Positions 7,293-15,485 of a stretch of DNA of 31,494 bases are shown piece after piece; the first letter of the stretch is position 1; every line of letters begins with the position of its first letter. Source of the stretch: Alphaproteobacteria bacterium (GTDB taxonomy: Bacteria; Pseudomonadota; Alphaproteobacteria; Rs-D84); contig WSMU01000005.1 in NCBI GenBank assembly GCA_013316395.1, forward strand, positions 1 through 31,494. Reading direction: 5' to 3'. The notes beneath the pieces are model-generated. The model saw nothing but the letters and a program-made list of their open reading frames with translations. It had not been told where the DNA came from and did not search any database. Made by a program: the position numbers and the translations under genes.

Positions 7293-8297
7293 ATGCGGCG
7301 GTATTTGTTTTTGTGCTTTATTTGTTTGGCACCGTCATTTGGGCATGCGTCTTCGCATGCGCTGGATGAGGCGATAAGGGGTGCGCGTATTTATTGTCTG
7401 GGAATATCGGACGATTTGGCGCATCTTAAAACTATGGCCGGGATAAATACTGTCGTTACAAGTGTTGGTGTTGCAACCGGCGCCGGGGCGACAGCGGTTG
7501 GGGTTGTAAAGTCCGGCAAGGATAAAGGTATTGAGGAACTGGAAAAATATGTGGAAGAGCTAAGGGCTCTGGGGCAGATGCAGACGGAAGTGGACTATAT
7601 TGAATTAACTGCGCAAGAAATTCAGATGTTAAATACGCCGGTCGAGATAGATGATGTTGCGGCATCGGTCAATGACAGTTCGACCGTCGCTGAAAATGAA
7701 AGTGTGAGCTCCGAACTGGCCTTGGCGGAAGAAAAATTGCGCCAGGAAACAAGAAAATCCAAAAATCTGGGTAATTGGCGTACAGGATTACTGGCGGCTA
7801 ATACGGTGACAAATGTAGCGGGGGTTGCTATCGCTGCCAATAACAAGGTTGACGATGAATTACAAGGGCGCATTGACGAGTGTGTTGTTCGTATAAATCA
7901 ACTGGATATAATCAATATGCAAGAGCATGTTGCAGGCAATTCTGATGATAATCAGTTCGCAATGGCATCGAATATTGTCAATGTCTGCGGTATGTGGAAA
8001 AACGCCAATCTGGCGCAGATAAACGCAAAGGCAAAAGCGGCCGCGATATCTAGCGGAATTGGTTCGGGTGTTGGCCTGATAGGGGCACTAACAAGTGCTG
8101 TTGCAAATACCGACAAGACGCGAAATGATAATACTGCGGCGGGCAAGGCAAAAGAAAAGAATTTAAATACAGCGGCAAATGTTTTGGCCGGTGGTACAAC
8201 TGTTGCCAGCGGTGTTGCAACAATATTTAATGCAACACAAATAGGCGCAATAAAGCGTGCGCTGGAAATAGCTGCGTCTTGCGAGGAGGCCCTGTGA
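7293..8297 (+). CDS. Exported protein with glycine-rich hydrophobic segments, unknown function
   Basis: 334 residues. Start at ATG 7293, which has a GGGGGGA ribosome site at good spacing; the upstream in-frame ATG at 7278 overlaps that site. Signal peptide MRRYLFLCFICLAPSFGHA. Three glycine/alanine-rich hydrophobic stretches are visible (around NTVVTSVGVATGAGATAVGV, then SSGIGSGVGLIGALTSAV, then AANVLAGGTTVASGVATIF), separated by helical, charged segments, with a few scattered cysteines (C near residues 35, 193 and 227, and one near the end). The pattern resembles the middle of the OmpA-like protein at 26991. First gene of a three-gene operon; its TGA overlaps the next ATG. Confidence 0.75.
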   Translation: MRRYLFLCFICLAPSFGHASSHALDEAIRGARIYCLGISDDLAHLKTMAGINTVVTSVGVATGAGATAVGVVKSGKDKGIEELEKYVEELRALGQMQTEVDYIELTAQEIQMLNTPVEIDDVAASVNDSSTVAENESVSSELALAEEKLRQETRKSKNLGNWRTGLLAANTVTNVAGVAIAANNKVDDELQGRIDECVVRINQLDIINMQEHVAGNSDDNQFAMASNIVNVCGMWKNANLAQINAKAKAAAISSGIGSGVGLIGALTSAVANTDKTRNDNTAAGKAKEKNLNTAANVLAGGTTVASGVATIFNATQIGAIKRALEIAASCEEAL

Positions 8298-9682
8298 TGA
8301 GATTGTGTCGCTTTTGTTTGATTCTTGGATTGTTAGTGGCGCCAAAATTGGCGGTCGCTATCGGGGAATTTGAATGCAGTGCCGAAGCCAATATAGGTAA
8401 TAAATATATCTGGTCTATGGCGGCAATGAGTGATGTAATAAACACATATTACGGCTATAGGTGTCCGGTAAATCTGCCGGAAATGGTAAAAATGGCCGAA
8501 GCGATAAAAGAAAATCCAAGAAGAACATCGGCAGAGCTTAGATGTATTTGTGCAAAAGAAAGAATTAGAATGACAACACAGCGTTTGTATGTCGTAGAAA
8601 AAGGCAAACCGTGTGGTACAGGCGCATGCGTGGCAGAGCCTATGGAGGCCTGTAATATATTTATAAAAGATTTAATTAAGGCAAATAATAGGTATGCAGT
8701 TTCTATCAGAGCGGCGACGCGGCCCGGGACCTATGTTCAGATGCATTCATGTAATAGCGGTGGTCGTAATGTACCTGTTTATAAGATTGTAAATGTTGTT
8801 CCCGGCGCGGATAACAGTGTGTATCTGATTAACTCTAATGGTAGAATAGCCCGGGCTACTAATAAAACACTTAGAAATGATACATTTATAAATGAAACGG
8901 CGCAGTCAGAGAATGTTGCAGCCGGTGAAATTCGTGGGATATATAATAATAGTTATATTTTCCTGACAGATGTTACGCATAAGGTATATGAAATGGTAAA
9001 TAGTGGTGCCGGGACACCGTTTTATAGCATTGGTGCGGCTGGGCACCTTTTGCCGGGCGGTGATTATGATGTAAAAACATCATGGACAAAACAAGAATGT
9101 GACCCCAGGAATTTCGGATTCAGGGTGCCCGGGCAAACTGATACGGATGCGCATACAAACGGCGTTATATTCAAGGGACAAATTATAACGCTGGAGCAGT
9201 TGGGGCATATAATAACAGGCTTTCATCAAGAGGGAAGTATGGTCTCTGATGAAATGGTAGATTCCACAATTGCAAAGTTACAAAGTGGAAAACTTGGCGA
9301 GAATGTGATTAGAGGGGCGCTAGTGGGTTCTGTCACGCAACCAGTTAGACCGATTGGGACGATAGTTGGTGCGGTAGGCGGTTTTGCTAAGACGCCGCGT
9401 GCAGATGAAATTCCGTCTGCAAACGAATTGCGATATGCGGCCAAAGACCAAATTAGTTCAGAACGAGATAATAGTACATTTATAAGTACACAGACGGAAA
9501 CAAAAGAGCAGGCTTTTGATATGGCGCGCCGAAATATGGCAAGTAGATATCGCTTGCCGGTGGATAAAATCAGCTGCTCGGGGGATTGTAATATTGTTGG
9601 TAATGACTTTGTGACATGTTATTATAGAGATGCGGGTCAATCAAAAGTCGTTATATATCAATTTGATGATATTTGTGATTAA
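8297..9682 (+). CDS. Exported cysteine-containing protein of unknown function
   Basis: 461 residues starting at ATG 8297, which shares bases with the TGA stop of the previous gene (TGATGA) and has AGGAGG at 8284-8289, indicating translational coupling. Signal peptide MRLCRFCLILGLLVAPKLAVA. About 15 cysteines are spread over the chain, with a compact C-terminal module (about residues 392-461) containing ISCSGDCNI, FVTCYYRD and FDDIC. A hydrophobic glycine-containing segment occurs near GALVGSVTQPVRPIGTIVGA (about 344-365). The coding sequence is richer in AT-ending and AGA codons than most neighbours. I do not recognise a family. Confidence 0.75.
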   Translation: MRLCRFCLILGLLVAPKLAVAIGEFECSAEANIGNKYIWSMAAMSDVINTYYGYRCPVNLPEMVKMAEAIKENPRRTSAELRCICAKERIRMTTQRLYVVEKGKPCGTGACVAEPMEACNIFIKDLIKANNRYAVSIRAATRPGTYVQMHSCNSGGRNVPVYKIVNVVPGADNSVYLINSNGRIARATNKTLRNDTFINETAQSENVAAGEIRGIYNNSYIFLTDVTHKVYEMVNSGAGTPFYSIGAAGHLLPGGDYDVKTSWTKQECDPRNFGFRVPGQTDTDAHTNGVIFKGQIITLEQLGHIITGFHQEGSMVSDEMVDSTIAKLQSGKLGENVIRGALVGSVTQPVRPIGTIVGAVGGFAKTPRADEIPSANELRYAAKDQISSERDNSTFISTQTETKEQAFDMARRNMASRYRLPVDKISCSGDCNIVGNDFVTCYYRDAGQSKVVIYQFDDICD

Positions 9683-9700
9683 AGACTATGCGGGGTAGAA

Positions 9701-10195
9701 ATGGATAAAAAACATATGAAAACAGGTTTGTTGGGATTTTTGCTTGCATGTGCTGGCGCTTATTCGGCATATATTGCAAACAATCATTCCGATGATGTGC
9801 GTGCGAATGAATTTGCAAAATATATTCATAGCCAGATTGATGCCATGGCGACAGACAGCCTGACAGAGAAAGAAATTGATTCTTATATCCGGTCCTATAA
9901 AAAGAATCCTGAGCTATTTGATGCCTGGGTTAGAAATTTAGCCTCTGATAGCGTAGAGTTTAATAAAATATTAGTAGAAGAGGCGCGTCTGATTTATGAA
10001 ATGGATTCGAAGGCTGGGCGCAGGCTTGAGTTTAGCGAAGCGATGAAAAAGATTGAGCATCTGGAAGATGAAGGTGGTAGCGCCACTGGGGGCGTATTTC
10101 TGAAGCGCCATATCGGCAATATGCAATTTAATGAATCTAGTCTGAAGGCGGCGCGTATAGCAAAACATAGATTGGATGCAGAAAAGTCAAAATAA
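9701..10195 (+). CDS. Small membrane-anchored protein of unknown function
   Basis: 164 residues. One N-terminal hydrophobic segment (residues 8-26, TGLLGFLLACAGAYSAYIA) acts as an uncleaved anchor or signal peptide. The rest is helical and charged (EKEIDSYIRSYKKNPELFD, EFSEAMKKIEHLEDEG), probably periplasmic. Last gene of the 7293-10195 operon, 18 bp after the previous stop, with GGGGTAGAA as ribosome site; a second in-frame ATG at 9716 is possible. AT-rich like the gene before it. No family recognised. Confidence 0.65.
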   Translation: MDKKHMKTGLLGFLLACAGAYSAYIANNHSDDVRANEFAKYIHSQIDAMATDSLTEKEIDSYIRSYKKNPELFDAWVRNLASDSVEFNKILVEEARLIYEMDSKAGRRLEFSEAMKKIEHLEDEGGSATGGVFLKRHIGNMQFNESSLKAARIAKHRLDAEKSK

Positions 10196-10201
10196 GAGAA
10201 G

Positions 10202-10227
10202 GCCCCAAACGGGGCTTTCTTTTTTTA
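10202..10227 (+). terminator. Intrinsic terminator of the 7293-10195 operon
   Basis: Stem GCCCC/GGGGC (10202-10206 with 10211-10215), AAAC loop, then TTTCTTTTTTT. Confidence 0.8.
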
Positions 10228-10230
10228 GGG

Positions 10231-10259
10231 TTGTTTTCTTTTGTCGGCTGCGGTATAAT
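10231..10259 (+). promoter_or_regulatory. Sigma70-like promoter of RNA unit H
   Basis: TTGTTT (10231-10236), 17-bp spacer, TATAAT (10254-10259). Same -35 hexamer and spacing as the promoter of unit A. Confidence 0.6.
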
Positions 10260-10265
10260 AAGCTT

Positions 10266-10469
10266 GTCGGCGAGTGTTTCGTCGATGGGGTGTGATGACC
10301 CGATACGTGCGTCCGAATAGAATCTTAAGGCGCCTGAACGCGCTCTTTTTTATATTTGGATGAAAAATAACTCCTGGCCCGGGTCAGGAGGGTTGCTAAT
10401 ATATTGAATAAGCACACAATTCACGTAATTGTCATCAACCTCCTGGCCACCAATTATTTGGTGGTTTTT
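10266..10469 (+). ncRNA. Structured RNA unit H, leader-like position
   Basis: Same architecture as the other units with different stem bases: H2 CTCCTG (10371-10376) with CAGGAG (10385-10390); H3 TGC (10394-10396) with GCA (10412-10414), enclosing the conserved loop TAATATATTGAATAA (10397-10411); H4 ACAATT (10416-10421) with AATTGT (10427-10432). The middle strand CAGGAGG (10385-10391) is also an exact complement of CCTCCTG (10439-10445). Terminator CCACCAA/TTGGTGG (10447-10453 with 10458-10464) plus TTTTT. A further GCGC-rich hairpin followed by six T lies near 10329-10351 and might end a shorter transcript. The terminator ends 24 bp before the start codon at 10494, so this copy could be an attenuator for that gene. 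Confidence 0.6.
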
Positions 10470-10493
10470 GTTTTCAACAGCCATGGGGGAAAG

Positions 10494-11108
10494 ATGAAAA
10501 AATATTTTTGCATACTGACTTTAATTCTATTGCAGGTGCCTTGTAATGCCAGTGTTGTGTGTGAAGTTGGGGTTGACGATTTATCGCGTACTATAACAGA
10601 AGAGGGGTGCAGCCGTTCTGCAGTAATGGTGTCTTTCACGCAGGAGAATGGTTCTGTTGTTGAGGTGTATCATTGTCCTTTAAATTCACCATGTCTTGAT
10701 GGATATGAAAAGCTGCCGCATCCGGATTATGCGGAACAATGCACGGCCGGCGGGTTGACAACGTGCGGAAAAGTCACTTCTGACTGGACAGAGGATAAAG
10801 ACAGGCATTTTATAACCAGGACATATGATGTTGTCCAAGGCGGCGTAAAAACAACACATATAGATTGCCGATGCAGCCAGGGATATTATGGTGTTACTAA
10901 ATATAACAAAACCCTTAAGCGTTGCAGCAGCAACTGCAGTGCTTGTCCATGGCATGGCTGGACGGGCCAGCAGCAGGCGACAACAGTAAACCCTATGTAT
11001 GACTCTAGTGATAACTTTATAGTGCAAGCTTGCTTTGTTTTGCCGGGCGAATATGTTGACACCAGCGGGACCTTCGAAATGTTAGATATGTGCTTTTATG
11101 AAGAATAG
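10494..11108 (+). CDS. Exported cysteine-rich protein of unknown function
   Basis: 204 residues. Start at ATG 10494 after GGGGGAAAG; a frame opening at 10404 would run through the RNA unit and its terminator. Signal peptide MKKYFCILTLILLQVPCNA. The mature part is cysteine-rich, with CxC and CxxC pairs (THIDCRCSQGYYG, RCSSNCSACPWHGWTG). The sub-pattern C-x-C-x2-GYYG resembles the EGF-like modules of the other exported proteins here. Preceded by RNA unit H, followed after 82 bp by rnhB. Confidence 0.72.
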   Translation: MKKYFCILTLILLQVPCNASVVCEVGVDDLSRTITEEGCSRSAVMVSFTQENGSVVEVYHCPLNSPCLDGYEKLPHPDYAEQCTAGGLTTCGKVTSDWTEDKDRHFITRTYDVVQGGVKTTHIDCRCSQGYYGVTKYNKTLKRCSSNCSACPWHGWTGQQQATTVNPMYDSSDNFIVQACFVLPGEYVDTSGTFEMLDMCFYEE

Positions 11109-11190
11109 AAAATCCCGTAATATACTAAAAACAATACTTGTCAACCAAAAGTGTTTTGCTTTTTTTGTGTATAGTGCTAGGGTTCCTATC

Positions 11191-11814
11191 ATGAAGCAGA
11201 CATCTACATTTGAACTAGAGACTAGCTGTGGCGCACCGCTGGTTGCGGGTTGCGACGAGGCAGGACGTGGCCCGCTGTGTGGGCCTGTTGTGGCGGCGGC
11301 GGTTATTTTTCCAAATCGTGATATAGATATTCCCGTGATTATACGTGATTCTAAGCAGATGACTGCGCGGGCCCGTGCGGCGGCATATGATTGGATTGTT
11401 GCGAATACGGTATGGGCGGTGGCGCACTGCACCCCGGCCGAGATTGATGAGTTAAATATTCTCTGGGCTTCGATGCTCGCGATGGAGCGGGCTGTCGCCT
11501 CACTGGGGGTGGGCGATGTTTTTTGCCTGGTTGACGGGAATCGCGTGCCGCGTGGCTTAAATGGTATGGCGGTGGTAAAGGGTGATGCAAAATCATTATC
11601 TATTGCGGCGGCATCGATTATTGCAAAAGAGACGCGTGACAGGATTATGAGTGACCTGGCGCTTCGCTGGCCCCAGTATGGTTGGGATAAAAATTCTGGC
11701 TATCCGACGCCGTCACATTTGCAAGCGATTGAAAAGTATGGTATAAACGAGTGCTATAGAAAAAGTTTTGGACCGATTAAGGAAAGGATAAAGAATGAAA
11801 CTTCGCACGATTGA
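11191..11814 (+). CDS. rnhB: Ribonuclease HII
   Basis: 207 residues. Removes ribonucleotides and RNA from RNA-DNA hybrids in the cytoplasm using two metal ions. Catalytic acidic residues are visible: D22-E23 in the hallmark CDEAGRGP, and D115 in VDGN. DSK and the KGDAKSLSIAAASIIAK block are also present. Start chosen at ATG 11191 because the family begins about 20 residues before the DEAGRG motif; an upstream in-frame ATG at 11098 overlaps the previous gene. Its 3' end overlaps pgk by 20 bp, implying co-translation. Confidence 0.93.
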   Translation: MKQTSTFELETSCGAPLVAGCDEAGRGPLCGPVVAAAVIFPNRDIDIPVIIRDSKQMTARARAAAYDWIVANTVWAVAHCTPAEIDELNILWASMLAMERAVASLGVGDVFCLVDGNRVPRGLNGMAVVKGDAKSLSIAAASIIAKETRDRIMSDLALRWPQYGWDKNSGYPTPSHLQAIEKYGINECYRKSFGPIKERIKNETSHD

Positions 11815-12964
11815 AAACATTGATGTACGCGGGAAATTTGTTTTACTGCGCGATGACTTTAACGTTCAGATAGTAGATGGAAAAATCACGGACGGCTTTC
11901 GCATAGAGCAGAGTATGCCCACAATAAACGCACTGCGTGCGGCGGGGGCCAAGATTGCTATTTGTGCGCACCTGGGGCGGCCAAAGGGTACGCGTAATAT
12001 GGAATACTCGCTGGCGCCGGTGGCGGAATATATGAATGTGCCGCTGATTGCGGACTGCCTGGACAAGGACTTTATGCCCTCTATGAAAGAGGGTGATGTT
12101 GTCCTGCTGGAAAATGTCCGCTTTTATGAGGGCGAAGAAAAAAATGACCCGGCATTCGCGCAAAAGCTAGCATCGGGCTATGACATATTTGTAAATGATG
12201 CCTTTGCCGTATCGCACCGCGCGCATGCCAGTACGGTTGGCGTGGCCGAGATATTGCCGTCTTATGCGGGCAAGCTGCTGGCGTCAGAGATTGAAAATCT
12301 GTCGAATGTAATGGAAAATCCGGCACGACCATTGCTTTCGATTGTCGCAGGCAGCAAGGTTTCAACAAAAATTGGTGTTTTGCGTGCGCTGGCAAAGTTA
12401 TCGGATACGCTGATTATCGGTGGTGCGCTGGGTACTACGTTTAATTATGCTCAGGGGCATAAGGTTGGCAACTCGCTGTTTGAAGCGGACCAGCGTGATA
12501 CTGCTCTTGAAATTCTGGAATATGCAAAAGAGCAAAACTGTCAGGTGTTATTGCCCCTGGACAAGGGTGTTGCCAAAGAGTTCAAGCGTGACGCCACGCG
12601 TATTAACCGCGCTGTTGCGGATATGGAAGACGATGATGTAATTATTGATGCGGGTGCGGAAACCACTGCGCGTAATCTGGCGGCGATTGATGCGGCGGCG
12701 ACGGTTATCTGGAATGGTACGGTCGGCATGGCGGAATGGGCGCCGGTTTGGTCCCAGGGCTCGTTCGCAATTGCGGATGAAATAGCCAAGCGCACGAAAG
12801 AGGGCAAGCTGGTCAGCATAGTTGGTGGCGGTGATACGGTTGCCGCGCTAGAGGTGTCGGGCACCAAGGCCGACATGACATACGTTTCCACCGGTGGTGG
12901 CGCATTCCTGGAATTCATAGAGGGGCGCGTTCTGCCCGGTATTGCGATACTGGAAGACAAATAA
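11795..12964 (+). CDS. pgk: Phosphoglycerate kinase
   Basis: 389 residues, normal length. Glycolytic enzyme interconverting 1,3-bisphosphoglycerate + ADP and 3-phosphoglycerate + ATP. Recognised by RDDFNVQ near residue 20 (the usual last residue is P), HLGRPKG, LLENVRFYEGEE, FVNDAFAVSHRAHAST, IVAGSKVSTKIGVL, IWNGTVGMAEW and the nucleotide-binding VGGGDTVAAL. The ATG at 11795 lies inside the end of rnhB with AAGGAAAGGA upstream. A strong terminator follows. Confidence 0.97.
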   Translation: MKLRTIENIDVRGKFVLLRDDFNVQIVDGKITDGFRIEQSMPTINALRAAGAKIAICAHLGRPKGTRNMEYSLAPVAEYMNVPLIADCLDKDFMPSMKEGDVVLLENVRFYEGEEKNDPAFAQKLASGYDIFVNDAFAVSHRAHASTVGVAEILPSYAGKLLASEIENLSNVMENPARPLLSIVAGSKVSTKIGVLRALAKLSDTLIIGGALGTTFNYAQGHKVGNSLFEADQRDTALEILEYAKEQNCQVLLPLDKGVAKEFKRDATRINRAVADMEDDDVIIDAGAETTARNLAAIDAAATVIWNGTVGMAEWAPVWSQGSFAIADEIAKRTKEGKLVSIVGGGDTVAALEVSGTKADMTYVSTGGGAFLEFIEGRVLPGIAILEDK

Positions 12965-12968
12965 AAAT

Positions 12969-12992
12969 CGCCCCGAATGGGGCGTTTTTTTT
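12969..12992. terminator. Convergent terminator between pgk and the 12997-13398 gene
   Basis: Stem CGCCCC/GGGGCG (12969-12974 with 12979-12984), GAAT loop. Eight T follow on the plus strand. On the minus strand the stem is followed by ATTTTTATTT, so it can serve both genes. Confidence 0.85.
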
Positions 12993-12996
12993 AATT

Positions 12997-13398
12997 TTAT
13001 TTCTGGCGTGAACATATTTTATTAACCAGGCGCGTGAAAATTCCACCGGTCGCCGGTGGCATGGCGCATGCGTCGCCGTATGCGCGTTCGTATGCATCTG
13101 CAATAATCTTAGCATCTGCGGCGCGTTGGGCGTTTGCAGGATTGTTAATGGATATTTCCGCCTTGTAGTCTTCGATTTGCTTATAGGTGTCATTGTATTT
13201 AGCCAGGCGTGCGTTTGTTAAATCGATTCGGTTGTTGATAGAGTAGCAGTCCCAGCCGTTTTCTTTTATCTCTTCGCGCTTGTTAAGATAGCAGGCCAGC
13301 TGCTTTTTGCGCAAGCGTATCTGGCGCAGTGTTTCGCCCTGTGCTTTGAACATGCGTTGAAATTCAATCTCGTAAAATGCGTCTGTGTGTTGTGTCAT
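12997..13398 (-). CDS. Small cytoplasmic coiled-coil protein of unknown function
   Basis: 133 residues with no signal peptide or membrane segment. Highly charged and helical (ETLRQIRLRKKQLACYLNKR, NDTYKQIEDYKAEI), probably a helical bundle or coiled coil, with a basic C-terminus. Start ATG at complement 13396-13398 with AAGGA upstream and a good promoter (13420-13449). Divergent from clpP, convergent with pgk. No family recognised. Confidence 0.7.
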   Translation of the reverse strand: MTQHTDAFYEIEFQRMFKAQGETLRQIRLRKKQLACYLNKREEIKENGWDCYSINNRIDLTNARLAKYNDTYKQIEDYKAEISINNPANAQRAADAKIIADAYERAYGDACAMPPATGGIFTRLVNKICSRQK

Positions 13399-13419
13399 AA
13401 TATTTGTCCTTATTTTTCA

Positions 13420-13449
13420 ATATTATGCACAAAAATATTTGTTTGTCAA
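13420..13449 (-). promoter_or_regulatory. Promoter of the 12997-13398 gene
   Basis: On the minus strand: consensus TTGACA (complement 13444-13449), 18-bp spacer, TAATAT (complement 13420-13425), about 20 bp before the start codon. Confidence 0.55.
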
Positions 13450-13461
13450 ATATTATGATAA

Positions 13462-13471
13462 ATTCGCGAAT
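13462..13471. promoter_or_regulatory. 10-bp palindrome in the clpP upstream region, possible operator
   Basis: ATTCGCGAAT is a perfect palindrome 50 bp upstream of the clpP start, between the two divergent genes. A TATAGT at 13487-13492 could be the clpP -10, which would place the palindrome over the -35 region. No conventional -35 hexamer is visible there, so control by an activator or alternative sigma factor is possible. Confidence 0.25.
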
Positions 13472-13520
13472 CGGGTTTTTGTGTGATATAGTCATATTTA
13501 AGAATAAAAGGATTTTTATT

Positions 13521-14102
13521 ATGGCATTGATACCTATGGTAATAGAGGAATCACCGCGGGGCGAGCGTTCATTTGACATATACTCGCGTCTGTTGCGTGA
13601 CCGCATAATAATGCTTCAGGGTGAAATTAACGAGCCCATGGCAAACACTATCATCGCCCAGATGTTATTTTTGGAATCGGAAAATCCGAATGCAGACATT
13701 TCGTTATATATCCAGAGCCCCGGCGGCAGTGTATATGCCGGCCTGTCGATATTGGATACGATGCGCTATATAAAGCCCAAGGTTGCGACAATCGGTATGG
13801 GTATGGTTGCATCAATGGCGTCGATATTGCTGGCGGCGGGGGCCAAGGGCAAGCGCAGTGTTCTGCCTAACACCCGTGTTATGATACACCAGCCGCATGG
13901 CGGTGCCCAGGGCCAGGTAACAGACATTCAAATTGTCGCCCAACAGTATCAGGAGCTGAAAGAGCTGGGGGTAAAGTTGCTGTCTGAATTCACGGGCCAG
14001 CCGGAAAGCAAACTGGCCGCGGATATGGAGCGCGATAATTACATGAAGGCCGAAGCTGCAAAAGAATACGGTCTGGTTGATAATGTTCTGGTACGCAAGT
14101 AA
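13521..14102 (+). CDS. clpP: ATP-dependent Clp protease proteolytic subunit
   Basis: 193 residues. Forms the barrel-shaped serine protease that degrades substrates fed by ClpX or ClpA. The catalytic Ser lies in GMVASMAS, His in MIHQPHGG and Asp in ERDNYM; the oxyanion region SPGGSVYAG is intact. Start: ATG 13521 (MALIPMVIEESPRGER) with AAAAGGA upstream; a frame opening at 13404 adds a non-conserved leader. Followed by clpX after 24 bp, the standard clpP-clpX operon. Confidence 0.97.
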   Translation: MALIPMVIEESPRGERSFDIYSRLLRDRIIMLQGEINEPMANTIIAQMLFLESENPNADISLYIQSPGGSVYAGLSILDTMRYIKPKVATIGMGMVASMASILLAAGAKGKRSVLPNTRVMIHQPHGGAQGQVTDIQIVAQQYQELKELGVKLLSEFTGQPESKLAADMERDNYMKAEAAKEYGLVDNVLVRK

Positions 14103-14126
14103 TAAATCAGGCGGGGGAAATACGTT

Positions 14127-15401
14127 ATGAGTGATGACAAAACAACATCCGGCGAACAGGCAACCAATAATCAGCAGTTCTGCAGCTTTTGTGGCAAGGC
14201 TGTGTATGAGGTTAAAAAGCTGGTCAGTGGCCGCAACGTATGCATTTGCGATGAATGTATAAACCTGTGTAATGATATTATGGCCGAAGATACCGGCGCG
14301 GATGCGAAATCGGATACGCCGTCGGCCAAGTTGCCGACACCGTCGCAGATATACGCGTATTTAAATGAATACGTCATCGGCCAGGATGATGCGAAAAAGA
14401 CCCTGGCGGTGGCGGTATATAATCATTACAAGCGTCATAACGCTGCGGCGAAATCAAGTGTAGAGATTCAAAAGTCGAATGTTTTGCTAATCGGGTCAAC
14501 GGGTACGGGAAAAACGCTGTTCGCGCAGACATTGGCGCGTGTCTTAGATGTTCCGTTTGCAATCGCGGATGCCACCACATTGACCGAGGCCGGCTATGTC
14601 GGTGACGACGTGGAAAGTGTTTTGACGCGCCTGCTTCAGAATGCGAATTTTGATGTTGAACGTGCGGGTCGCGGCATTATCTATATCGACGAAATAGACA
14701 AGATTTCCCGCAAGTCCGAGAATCCGTCCCTGACGCGGGACGTATCCGGCGAAGGTGTCCAACAGGCGCTGCTGAAGTTAATAGAGGGCACGGTCGCAAA
14801 CGTTCCGGCCGGCGGTGCGGGGCGCAAGCACCCGGGCGAGGCCACAGTTCAACTGGACACGTCAAAGATTCTGTTTATATGCGGCGGTGCGTTTGACGGC
14901 CTGAACAAGATTATTGGCGCGCGCAAGTGCGAACGCGGCGGCATTGGTTTCGGCGCCACCGTTGTATCCAAGAAGGAGCGCGACGAAACAAACTATCTGG
15001 ATTCGGTTCAGCCCGAAGACCTGGTTAAATTTGGAATCATTCCGGAACTGATTGGGCGTCTGCCGATTATTACAACGCTCCAGGGCCTGGACGAGGATGC
15101 CCTGGTTCAAATCCTGACCCAGCCGAAAAATGCCGTTGTAAAACAGTTTGCGGCGATGCTGGAACTGGACGGGGTTGCGTTAACGATAACAGACGACGGT
15201 CTGCGTGCGATTGCAAAGTTGGCGGTGGCGCGCAAGACTGGTGCACGTGGCCTGCGCAGTATATTGGAAAAGATTTTATTGCCGGTAATGTTTGCGGCAC
15301 CGGATAACGAAGACCTGGCGGAGGTTGTAATCGACAAAGACGTTGTCGCGGGTAAAAAAGCGCCGGTTGAAATCCTGCGCGATGCAAAAAAAGCAGCGTA
15401 A
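14127..15401 (+). CDS. clpX: ClpX, AAA+ unfoldase of the ClpXP protease
   Basis: 424 residues, the same length as E. coli ClpX. N-terminal zinc-binding domain (CSFCGKA ... CICDECINLC). Walker A GSTGTGKT, pore-1 loop AGYVGDDVES, Walker B IIYIDEIDKI, the RKHPGEATVQLDT loop and the GIGFGA loop used for docking on ClpP are all present. Recognises and unfolds tagged or regulatory proteins and passes them to ClpP. GGGGGAAA ribosome site. Last gene of the operon. Confidence 0.97.
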   Translation: MSDDKTTSGEQATNNQQFCSFCGKAVYEVKKLVSGRNVCICDECINLCNDIMAEDTGADAKSDTPSAKLPTPSQIYAYLNEYVIGQDDAKKTLAVAVYNHYKRHNAAAKSSVEIQKSNVLLIGSTGTGKTLFAQTLARVLDVPFAIADATTLTEAGYVGDDVESVLTRLLQNANFDVERAGRGIIYIDEIDKISRKSENPSLTRDVSGEGVQQALLKLIEGTVANVPAGGAGRKHPGEATVQLDTSKILFICGGAFDGLNKIIGARKCERGGIGFGATVVSKKERDETNYLDSVQPEDLVKFGIIPELIGRLPIITTLQGLDEDALVQILTQPKNAVVKQFAAMLELDGVALTITDDGLRAIAKLAVARKTGARGLRSILEKILLPVMFAAPDNEDLAEVVIDKDVVAGKKAPVEILRDAKKAA

Positions 15402-15426
15402 AAGCCGATAGCTTTTCACACCCTTT

Positions 15427-15460
15427 AAGCGCCCGTTGGTATTCGGGCGCTTGTTTATTT
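15427..15460 (+). terminator. Intrinsic terminator after clpX
   Basis: A 9-bp perfect stem AAGCGCCCG/CGGGCGCTT (15427-15435 with 15444-15452), then TGTTTATTT. The T-rich tail doubles as the promoter region of RNA unit A. A weaker AAAAGC/GCTTTT hairpin lies just after the stop codon. Confidence 0.8.
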
Positions 15461-15479
15461 ATTTGATTTAATGTATAAT
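15451..15479 (+). promoter_or_regulatory. Promoter of RNA unit A
   Basis: TTGTTT (15451-15456), 17-bp spacer, TATAAT (15474-15479), overlapping the tail of the clpX terminator. Confidence 0.6.
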
Positions 15480-15485
15480 AAAGCA

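Noticed and set aside
10404..10493. Upstream extension of the 10494 gene to an earlier start
   Set aside because: It would translate through the 3' part of RNA unit H and its terminator hairpin. The ATG at 10494 has a good ribosome site and immediately opens a signal peptide.
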